A stretch of 64,000 nt of DNA from Marinicella meishanensis (GTDB lineage Bacteria; Pseudomonadota; Gammaproteobacteria; Xanthomonadales; Marinicellaceae): NCBI RefSeq assembly GCF_019931145.1, contig NZ_JAIOUV010000009.1:151965-215964 (forward strand). Direction: 5' to 3'. A program made the translations under genes and the position numbers. The notes beneath the pieces were generated by a model. The model ran no database searches and was not told the origin of the DNA. It saw only the letters and a program-made list of their open reading frames with translations. Positions 54,368-61,975 of this stretch are shown piece after piece; the first letter of the stretch is position 1, and each line of letters starts with the position of its first letter.

Positions 54368-56805
54368 GAGACCACCACATTGACCAGTCGTTGCGGCACC
54401 ACAATGACTTTGCGGATGGTTTTGCCGTCGACGAATTTGTGCACATTGGGTTCAGCCAAGGCCTGGGCTTCGACCTCATCTTTGGCGGCGTTGGTGGCCA
54501 CCGAAATTTTGCCCCGCAGCTTGCCATTGACTTGCACCACCATTTCGATTTCGTCTTGCACCAGGGCCGATGTATCAACCGTCGGCCAGGCAGCGGTACA
54601 CAACAGACTGGTTTCTCCCAGCTGTTCCCACAAGGCCTGGGCCATGTGTGGTGCAAAGGGGCTGATCATTTTCACCAGGTTGTACCAGCCTTCATGGCGG
54701 ATGGCGATGCCGTTGTCTGTGCCATCGGCAAATTTACTCAGGGCATTGGTCAATTCCATCATCGCGGCGATGGCGGTGTTGAAGGTTTTGCGTTCGCCAA
54801 TGTCGGTACTGACTTTGTCGATGGTTTGGTGAATTTTCCAGCGCATTTCTTGTTGGGCTTTGTCCAAGTCGCCCTGCATGGCTGGCGGTTCATTGCCGGC
54901 TGCTGCCAAGAAGGCAGTAACCTGATTCCACAAGCGATTCAGGTACCGGGCGGCCCCTTCCACCCCCTCTTCTGACCACTCCAGGGATTGTTCTGGTGGG
55001 GCGGCAAACATCGAAAACAAGCGCACCGTGTCGGCCCCGTATTGATCAATCAACTCTTGCGGATCCACCGTGTTGCCCTTGGATTTGGACATTTTGGCGC
55101 CGTCTTTCAAGACCATGCCTTGGGTCAGCAAATGGGTGAACGGTTCGTCTGAATTGACCAGACCTTGGTCACGCAACACCTTGTGGTAAAAGCGGGCATA
55201 CAACAAATGCAAGATGGCATGTTCCACCCCGCCTATGTATTGATCCACCGGCAGCCAATAATTGGCCTCTTCGCTGAGCATGCCATCATGGTAATCAGGA
55301 CAGCTGTACCGGGCGTAATACCAGGAAGACTCCATGAAGGTGTCAAACGTGTCGGTTTCGCGGGTGGCCTCACCACCGCATTGGGGGCAAGTGGTTTGAT
55401 AAAACTCAGGCATCTTCTTGATCGGCGAACCACCGGTTTCATCAAAGGTCACCTCTTCGGGCAATACCACCGGCAGTTGCTCTTCAGGCACCGGTACCGC
55501 CCCACAAGCGTCACAATAAATGATCGGGATGGGACAGCCCCAATAGCGTTGGCGGGACACGCCCCAATCACGCAAGCGGTAATTGATCTGCACCCGACCG
55601 GTGCCGGCGGCTTCGAAGTGCTGGGCCATGGCAGCAAAAGCTTGATCAAAATCCATCCCAGTATATTCGCCGGATTCAATCAACAGGCCTTTTTCGGTCA
55701 ATGCGGCTTGACTCAGATCCCCTTCGGTGGCAATCACTTGGGTGATTGGCAGGTCGTACTTTTGGGCGAATTCATAATCCCTTTGGTCATGACCTGGCAC
55801 CGCCATCACGGCACCGGTGCCATAGGTCATCAGCACGAAATTGGCCACCCACACCGGGACCGGTTCACCGGTCAATGGGTGCACCGCATCCAAGCCGGTA
55901 TACATGCCCTTTTTCTCCATGGTGGCCATGGCCGCTTCGTTGCTTTGTTCTTTGCTGCATTGGGTCAAGAAGTCCCCCAATGCCGGATTGTTGGCCGCCG
56001 CTTGCACCGCCAGTGGGTGTTCTGGCGCCACCGCCATGTAGGACACCCCATACAAGGTGTCTGGGCGTGTGGTATAAATCGACACGGTGCCAAAATCAGG
56101 CACCGCAAAATCCAACTCCAAACCTTTGGATTTACCGATCCAATTGCGTTGCATGATTTTCACCGAATCTGGCCAACCCGGCATGTCATCCAACGAGGCC
56201 AACAGTTCGTCAGCGTAATCGGTGATTTTCAAGAACCATTGGGGGATCGACTTTCTGATGACTTCAGCACCAGAACGCCAACCGCGACCATTCTCGACTT
56301 GTTCGTTGGCCAACACGGTTTGATCCACTGGGTCCCAGTTCACCACAGCGTCTTTGCGGTAGACCAATCCTTGCTCATACAATTTGACGAACATCCATTG
56401 TTCCCAGCGGTAGTATTCCGGTTGACAGGTGGCCAACTGTCGGGACCAATCAAAGGCGAACCCCAAGCGTTTGAATTGGGCGCTCATCTCATCCATGTTG
56501 TTGTAGGTCCACTCAGCCGGTTCCCGTTGGTTTTTGATCGCAGCATTCTCAGCCGGCAGACCAAAGGCATCAAAACCAATCGGATGCAACACATTTTTAC
56601 CCAGCATTTTTTGGTAGCGTGCAATCACTTCACTCAAGGTGTAGTTGCGCACATGACCCATGTGCAATTTGCCGCTGGGATAAGGGAACATGCTCAAGCA
56701 ATAAAACTTATCCTGATTGGGGTCGGCTTTGACTTCGAAGGCTTGGTGTTTTTCCCACAACGCTTGGGCGTGTTGTTCGACTTCTTGTGGATTGTAAGTG
56801 CTCAT
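54364..56805 (-). CDS. leuS: Leucyl-tRNA synthetase
   Basis: The 813-residue class I synthetase has the HIGH-type motif [13 protein letters not shown] near the N-terminus, the editing-domain segments [17 protein letters not shown] and TYGTGAV, and KMSKSKGN. It also has the anticodon-binding and C-terminal domains. It is somewhat shorter than E. coli LeuRS (about 860), with loss mainly in inserts rather than motifs. It is the first gene of leuS-lptE-holA and overlaps lptE by four bases. Confidence 0.97.
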   Translation of the reverse strand: MSTYNPQEVEQHAQALWEKHQAFEVKADPNQDKFYCLSMFPYPSGKLHMGHVRNYTLSEVIARYQKMLGKNVLHPIGFDAFGLPAENAAIKNQREPAEWTYNNMDEMSAQFKRLGFAFDWSRQLATCQPEYYRWEQWMFVKLYEQGLVYRKDAVVNWDPVDQTVLANEQVENGRGWRSGAEVIRKSIPQWFLKITDYADELLASLDDMPGWPDSVKIMQRNWIGKSKGLELDFAVPDFGTVSIYTTRPDTLYGVSYMAVAPEHPLAVQAAANNPALGDFLTQCSKEQSNEAAMATMEKKGMYTGLDAVHPLTGEPVPVWVANFVLMTYGTGAVMAVPGHDQRDYEFAQKYDLPITQVIATEGDLSQAALTEKGLLIESGEYTGMDFDQAFAAMAQHFEAAGTGRVQINYRLRDWGVSRQRYWGCPIPIIYCDACGAVPVPEEQLPVVLPEEVTFDETGGSPIKKMPEFYQTTCPQCGGEATRETDTFDTFMESSWYYARYSCPDYHDGMLSEEANYWLPVDQYIGGVEHAILHLLYARFYHKVLRDQGLVNSDEPFTHLLTQGMVLKDGAKMSKSKGNTVDPQELIDQYGADTVRLFSMFAAPPEQSLEWSEEGVEGAARYLNRLWNQVTAFLAAAGNEPPAMQGDLDKAQQEMRWKIHQTIDKVSTDIGERKTFNTAIAAMMELTNALSKFADGTDNGIAIRHEGWYNLVKMISPFAPHMAQALWEQLGETSLLCTAAWPTVDTSALVQDEIEMVVQVNGKLRGKISVATNAAKDEVEAQALAEPNVHKFVDGKTIRKVIVVPQRLVNVVVS

Positions 56806-56942
56806 TCGATTAAGCAGGGCTTGCCTGCATCCTTTTGCTGTTGATCAAAGCGGAAATTATACGTGCTCAGTGGTGGCGGGTAAAGCCACACAACCCCAGC
56901 AGACAAAGAAAATGCATTCCGACAGGATCACCGCTGTTGGGG

Positions 56943-57473
56943 TCAGAAGACCCAGGTTCTGAAGCGCATGCCCCATTCGGTGCTGTAGCCCAATGATTTG
57001 GCTTGCAAGCGCCCGTCACTGTCGATCACATAGTAGGTGGGAAAACCTTGAATTTGATAATCCGCCATTTGTTGTTCGTGGCCAAACAGCACCGGCACTT
57101 GCAGCTCGAGGTCGGCCACAAAATCCACCACCTCTTGGCGGTTTTGATAGGACAAAGCCACCATCAAAATGGCCAATTCAGACTCGTCGCGTGCGGCCCG
57201 CAAATCATTCAGGTTGTCTGCCGACAGCCGACAGATGCTGCACCATGGCGCGAAAAAATACAGCAACACCTCCTGGCCCTGATAATCAGACAGGGTCACG
57301 GTGGGGCCATTGAGCATTGGCAACACAAAATCCGGCGCTTGTTGGCCATCTGCGGACAACGTACCTCGCTGCGTCCACCACAGCACCAAGGCCACCAGCG
57401 CCAGCAGCAACAGACTTTGCAGCAAACCACTTAAATATTTGTTTTTGGGCCATTTTTTGAATTTTTTTATCAT
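56943..57473 (-). CDS. Membrane-anchored thioredoxin-like protein (TlpA/ResA type)
   Basis: The 176-residue protein has a basic N-terminus and one membrane anchor (LLQSLLLLALVALVLWW, about 17-33). A thioredoxin fold follows with APWCSICR (Cys78, Cys81) and the cis-Pro loop in QGFPTYYVI. It should act as a periplasmic disulfide reductase or isomerase. The active site CSIC differs from CcmG's CPSC, so it is probably a separate reductant. It is alone, 137 bases upstream of leuS on the same strand. Confidence 0.87.
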   Translation of the reverse strand: MIKKFKKWPKNKYLSGLLQSLLLLALVALVLWWTQRGTLSADGQQAPDFVLPMLNGPTVTLSDYQGQEVLLYFFAPWCSICRLSADNLNDLRAARDESELAILMVALSYQNRQEVVDFVADLELQVPVLFGHEQQMADYQIQGFPTYYVIDSDGRLQAKSLGYSTEWGMRFRTWVF

Positions 57474-57594
57474 CTTTTGTACAACTTTTCCTGGTATTCA
57501 GCAACAGCAGACCGATTTCATCGGACATTCATTCAAAGTTGTTCTGAATGCGTTATACTGATAAAAACATAGTAACAATTCTCGGGGAAAAATC

Positions 57595-60500
57595 ATGAAA
57601 AAGTCAATTGGGCTGTGGGCAGGGTTCTGTTTACTGAGCTTTGGTGTTCACTCACAAGAAATTTATGGCGTGTTTGGCTTACCACCGGCCACCGATTTGG
57701 GTGAAAAACAAATCGGCACCGTGGATCCGGGCACCGGGGCCATCACCCTGTTGGGCACCGACACCTCGGTGGAAACCGGCATGCTGGACATGACCACCGG
57801 TGCCACTGCGTTGAATGTCAACAGCAACAAATCCTATTTCATTGGTCGCGATGACCTGAATGTGGACCGCATCTATACGGTGGACTTGAACACCGGCATC
57901 ACCGACACCAATCCGGCCTTGACCGCCGGTTACACCACTTCCAACAACTGGGGGGTCTGGTACGATGAACCGAACGCCACGTTGTATGCCTTGTTCGATC
58001 GCGGCACCGATGTGGAGTTGGCCATCATCAACCCCGCGACGGGTGCCGTGACCCAACAACACAGCGCCATCGTCGGCTCTGGTGTGGCTTTGGGTTCAGG
58101 CTTGTTGACCGGTGACTCCACCGGTGAGCGGGTGTTTTTCATTGGTGATGGCGAATTGTATGTGGTCTCTACCACCAGCACCGACACCCATTTCAGCCTG
58201 ATCTTGGATGATTTTTGGGGCGATTACACCCCCAGCAACATCTTTGGCTTGGAATGGGACCAATCCAGCGATGGGCTGTGGGTGTTGTACAACCCCGGTG
58301 GAGGCGCCCGCAGTTTGGCCAAAATCGAAGGCGACATCTCCGATGGCGGTGAACCCGAAGTGAACACCAACATCGAGATTGATTTCGGCGATCCGATCAC
58401 CACCGCCAGTGGCTTATCGGCGCTGAATTATCAGACCAGCCAATATTTTTTCTTTGGTCGGCCCTCTACTGGCGCCAATGCCAATCTGTGGAGCATGTAC
58501 ACCATCGACTTGAATACCGAAGCCAGCAGCAATGTCAACATTGAAAACGCCAGTTTGGTGCAAACCAATGGCTATGCCGGCATTGAGGTGTTGCCGGGAC
58601 CTGAGTTGTCGATGAGCAAATCCGACGGTGGCGTCACCACCACGGTGCCTGGTGACACCATCACCTACACCATGAATTATTCCAATGCCGCCGGTGCGGG
58701 GGCCACTTCCGGTCTCACCTTGACCGAAACCGTGCCCGCTGAAACCACTTTCTTGCCCGGCAGCAGCACCGCCGGTTGGGCTTGTTTGCCGGACAACACC
58801 GCCGGTTCCACGTGCACCTTGACACCGTCTGAACTGGCCCCAGGCGGTGCCGATTCAGCCACTTTTGCGGTCCAAGTTGATGCCTACGTCACGGCCGCCT
58901 TGACCGAAATCAGCAACAGCGCCACACTGAGTGCTGATAACGCCATCAACGACGTGATCGCAGCCGACACCACGCCGATCACCGCTGCGGCCACCTTGTT
59001 TGTCAGCAAGACCGACAACGACCTGACCAGTGCCGTACCTGGCGACACGGTGTCTTATGACATCACCGCAGCCAACACCGGTGATCGCATAGCCAGCAAC
59101 GCGGTGTTGACCGAAACAGTTCCGGCCAACACCACCTATGTGCCCACCGCTCCTTTTGATTGGACTTGTTTACCCGACAACACCGCCGGGTCAACCTGCA
59201 CCACCACTGCGATGGATTTGGCCAGCACGGCTTTTGCCACCACCTTCGATGTGCAAATCATCAGTTCGGTCCCAGCTGGCACCACCCAGATCAGTAACAG
59301 TGTCACCCTCAGCGCCGACAACGCCAGTGATGTCCAGGCCTCAGACGACACCCCAGTGACCTCATCGGCGGTTCTCAGTGTCAGCAAAACCGATGGCGAC
59401 ATCACCTTGGAACCCGGTAACACGGTGGTGTATCAAATTGATTACGGCAACACCGGCGACCAAGACGCCGACACCACCAGCCTGACCGAAACGGTGTTGA
59501 CTGAGACGGTGTTCAATGCCGCTGCCAGCACCGCCGGTTGGCTCTGTGTGCCGGACAACAACCCGGGCAGCACCTGCACCCTGAATCTGGGCACGGTCGG
59601 TGGTGGCAGCGCCGGCTCGGTGGATTTTGCCTTGACCTTGAATACACCAGTACCTGGCATATTCTCACAGCTGACCAACACCGTGGTGATGTCAGCCAGC
59701 AATGCCAGTACGACCCAAGCACAAGACACCACGCCAATTGATGCCGATGTGGACCTGCGCATTGTCAAGACCGATGGTGGCGTCACCGCGGCATTGGGTA
59801 AAGTCATCAACTACACTTTGATCAACTTCAATGAAGGTGATCGGGATGCCTTGTTGGTTGAAATCTCCGAAACGGTGCCTGACAACACCACCTTCTATCC
59901 GCCGAGCAGCACCGCCGGTTGGGTCTGCACACCGGACAATGCGGCCGGCTCTACCTGCACCTTTGATGTCGGTGACTTGCCAGGTCTGTCTGGCAAACAG
60001 TCGGTGTTCTTTGCCGTCCAAGTTGATGACAGCTTGGATCCTGGCGTGACTGAGTTATCCAACACCGCGGTGTTGTCCGCCTTCAACAGCTTGACCCCTG
60101 ATCAAGACACCGAACTGACTCCAGTCGATCAGATCATCCCCAGTGTGACCTTGATTGATGCCAATCCCTCCATCATTGAAATTGAATCGTGCAGCCAGAA
60201 TGATGCCAGCATTGCGGAAGTGGTGGTGTCGTTTCAGGATGACAACCCGGGTTTGATTGGGGTCGATGACAGCAACAATTTTGCTTTGGTTGACACCGGC
60301 CTCGACCATGATTTGCAAACCGAGTCTTGCGCCATGGCCTTGGGTGATGATCAGTTGGTCAACATCAACACCTTCACCCCTGGCGGTACCGCCACCAACC
60401 CCAACGCCACCCTCACCTTGGACGCCCCTTTGTCTGATGGGCAATATGTGTTGTTGATTTGTGACGACATCACCGATGCCGCTGGTAATGCCATCGATGG

Positions 60501-61092
60501 CGATGCCGATGGCTTCCCTGGTGGCAATTTACAACGACAATTCCGAATCGATATTGAAAACTTGTTCAATAATGCTCATTTGGATGACTGTCTTGATAAT
60601 CCGGTGTCATTGACCAGTTGGAATGCCTTGTTCGTCAACCCGGATTTGATTGCTCCAGTCAGCACCCCTGACTTTGACCAATCCGATTTGTCCGGCTCGG
60701 TATCGATGCAAAGCGTATCAAGTCCAGACTTGTTGATCGAACAATGCGTGAATTTTCAACAATTTGGCAGCCATACTTTCTCGGTTGAGGGCTTGGGTGT
60801 GGCATCGCAGCTTGGCGATCTTGAATTGAACTTGGTGTGTGCCTTTGCCGATGGAATAGACTGCATAGGCAACAGTGGTACACCATTTTCAAAAACGTTC
60901 ACTTTGCCACCCTCCACCAACCCGCAATGGCAAACCCTGTCTGGACGCATGCTGTTACCTGAAAACACGGCATCGGCTTTTTGTGCGGTGATTGTCAACA
61001 GCCCCACCGGCGACCCTTTTGAGTACCACTTGGATGAATTCAAAATGGTGGAATCAGATTTAATTTTTGCTGGTGGATTTGAGGGCAACTGA
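57595..61092 (+). CDS. Large secreted DUF11-repeat surface protein with IFxxGFE tail
   Basis: The 1165-residue protein has a signal peptide (MKKSIGLWAGFCLLSFGVHSQ) and a beta-propeller-like region to about 330 with repeats such as IGTVDPGTGAITLLG and YTVDLNTGITD. Four DUF11-type Ig modules follow, starting near residues 335, 467, 594 and 720 (each 'x-x-KTDGxx-x-xVPGDTVxY', with TAGWxCxPDNxxGSTC disulfide loops). A roughly 320-residue C-terminal region ends SDLIFAGGFEGN. DUF11 modules are typical of long cell-surface or S-layer-like proteins. TATACT at 57554-57559 is a possible -10, and CGGGGAAAA precedes the ATG. Confidence 0.9.
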   Translation: MKKSIGLWAGFCLLSFGVHSQEIYGVFGLPPATDLGEKQIGTVDPGTGAITLLGTDTSVETGMLDMTTGATALNVNSNKSYFIGRDDLNVDRIYTVDLNTGITDTNPALTAGYTTSNNWGVWYDEPNATLYALFDRGTDVELAIINPATGAVTQQHSAIVGSGVALGSGLLTGDSTGERVFFIGDGELYVVSTTSTDTHFSLILDDFWGDYTPSNIFGLEWDQSSDGLWVLYNPGGGARSLAKIEGDISDGGEPEVNTNIEIDFGDPITTASGLSALNYQTSQYFFFGRPSTGANANLWSMYTIDLNTEASSNVNIENASLVQTNGYAGIEVLPGPELSMSKSDGGVTTTVPGDTITYTMNYSNAAGAGATSGLTLTETVPAETTFLPGSSTAGWACLPDNTAGSTCTLTPSELAPGGADSATFAVQVDAYVTAALTEISNSATLSADNAINDVIAADTTPITAAATLFVSKTDNDLTSAVPGDTVSYDITAANTGDRIASNAVLTETVPANTTYVPTAPFDWTCLPDNTAGSTCTTTAMDLASTAFATTFDVQIISSVPAGTTQISNSVTLSADNASDVQASDDTPVTSSAVLSVSKTDGDITLEPGNTVVYQIDYGNTGDQDADTTSLTETVLTETVFNAAASTAGWLCVPDNNPGSTCTLNLGTVGGGSAGSVDFALTLNTPVPGIFSQLTNTVVMSASNASTTQAQDTTPIDADVDLRIVKTDGGVTAALGKVINYTLINFNEGDRDALLVEISETVPDNTTFYPPSSTAGWVCTPDNAAGSTCTFDVGDLPGLSGKQSVFFAVQVDDSLDPGVTELSNTAVLSAFNSLTPDQDTELTPVDQIIPSVTLIDANPSIIEIESCSQNDASIAEVVVSFQDDNPGLIGVDDSNNFALVDTGLDHDLQTESCAMALGDDQLVNINTFTPGGTATNPNATLTLDAPLSDGQYVLLICDDITDAAGNAIDGDADGFPGGNLQRQFRIDIENLFNNAHLDDCLDNPVSLTSWNALFVNPDLIAPVSTPDFDQSDLSGSVSMQSVSSPDLLIEQCVNFQQFGSHTFSVEGLGVASQLGDLELNLVCAFADGIDCIGNSGTPFSKTFTLPPSTNPQWQTLSGRMLLPENTASAFCAVIVNSPTGDPFEYHLDEFKMVESDLIFAGGFEGN

Positions 61093-61115
61093 GGATTGAT
61101 TTCATGGACCCAAAG

Positions 61116-61140
61116 AGGCGCTGTGATCAGCGCCTTTTTT
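61116..61140 (+). terminator. Rho-independent terminator after the DUF11 gene
   Basis: AGGCGCTG (61116-61123), loop TGAT and CAGCGCCT (61128-61135) are followed by six Ts. The perfect 8-bp GC-rich stem and T run make it a strong intrinsic terminator. Confidence 0.92.
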
Positions 61141-61166
61141 GTTGCTGCAGGCCAGACTCTCGGTTA

Positions 61167-61204
61167 TTGACTGGATTTTCACAGCACAATATATAAGCTG
61201 TGCT
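61167..61204 (+). promoter_or_regulatory. Lipocalin promoter overlapped by a dyad
   Basis: TTGACT (61167-61172), a 17-base spacer and TATATA (61190-61195) form a near-consensus sigma-70 promoter. The dyad AGCACA (61183-61188)/TGTGCT (61199-61204) straddles the -10 and start point, which is where a repressor would bind. Confidence 0.7.
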
Positions 61205-61224
61205 TTTGTTTCATCGTTGGTCCC

Positions 61225-61770
61225 ATGAAAAAGTACATTGCCATCGGAGTCGTTGTCATCGTGTCATTATTTGCCTTTCAATCATGCCGCCAAGGCCCAC
61301 CCATCCGCATGGCTGAACGGGTTAATCTGGACTTGTTCATGGGCGATTGGTATGTGATAGCCAACATCCCCACATTCATCGAAAAAGGGGCGCACAATGC
61401 CATTGAAAGCTACAGCCGAAAATCCGAGTATGTGATCGACACCCGTTTCACCTTCAACAAAGACAGTTTCACGGGGCCCAAAAAAGAATACAACCCCACC
61501 GGCTTTGTGGTGCAAGAAGACCCCTCCAATGCCGAATGGAAAATGCAGTTTCTGTGGCCGTTCAAATCAGAATTCATCATCGTTCATGTCGACCCCGCTT
61601 ATGAATACACCATCATTGGCCGCACCAAACGGGACTATCTGTGGATCATGGCCAGAAAACCGCAAATCGATCAGCGGGAGCTGGAAAATTTGATCAAAAT
61701 CGCTGTTGACGAGGGCTATGACCGCCAACAAATTCAGTTGGTGCCACAGCAGTTGAAAGATCAGCCATAA
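61225..61770 (+). CDS. blc: Outer-membrane lipocalin lipoprotein (Blc type)
   Basis: The 181-residue protein has a lipoprotein signal ending at Cys21 (LFAFQSC), the lipocalin GDWYVIANIP motif, KKEYNPTGFVVQEDPSNAEWKMQF and YEYTIIGRTKRDYLWIMARKP. These are all close to bacterial Blc, which binds lysophospholipids at the outer membrane. It has its own promoter and is flanked by two repeat-protein genes, with no obvious functional link. Confidence 0.92.
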   Translation: MKKYIAIGVVVIVSLFAFQSCRQGPPIRMAERVNLDLFMGDWYVIANIPTFIEKGAHNAIESYSRKSEYVIDTRFTFNKDSFTGPKKEYNPTGFVVQEDPSNAEWKMQFLWPFKSEFIIVHVDPAYEYTIIGRTKRDYLWIMARKPQIDQRELENLIKIAVDEGYDRQQIQLVPQQLKDQP

Positions 61771-61880
61771 ACCCCTGATTTTCATTTTTGTTTTGGGGTG
61801 ACAGGAATTGTCCGTTGTCACCCATGCTTGGATGAAAATCAAAACAATTGTTACAAATTCAGACCCGAACCCCTGTATTT

Positions 61881-61896
61881 TGTGATTCGAATCACA
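61881..61896. promoter_or_regulatory. CRP-type operator, perfect palindrome TGTGATTCGAATCACA
   Basis: The 16-base site matches the CRP consensus TGTGA-N6-TCACA exactly and is fully palindromic. If it acts at -41.5, transcription would start near 61930, with TAATAA (61917-61922) as the -10. Confidence 0.72.
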
Positions 61897-61931
61897 GTTT
61901 TTCTTTGGCAGATCTTTAATAAAAGGGATTT

Positions 61932-61947
61932 TGTGATATAAATCACA
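61932..61947. promoter_or_regulatory. Second CRP-type operator TGTGATATAAATCACA
   Basis: This also matches TGTGA-N6-TCACA, centred 51 bases downstream of the first site and about 36 bases before the ATG. From its place it would overlap or follow the likely transcription start, so repression or road-block is plausible. Confidence 0.68.
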
Positions 61948-61975
61948 CATTACCAACATATGAGTGTGTGAGTCT

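Noticed and set aside
55165..56844. 559-codon open frame on the plus strand opposite leuS
   Set aside because: It mirrors a highly conserved synthetase gene in antisense, has a composition driven by leuS codons (many His, Gly, Gln) and has no ribosome site or family motif.
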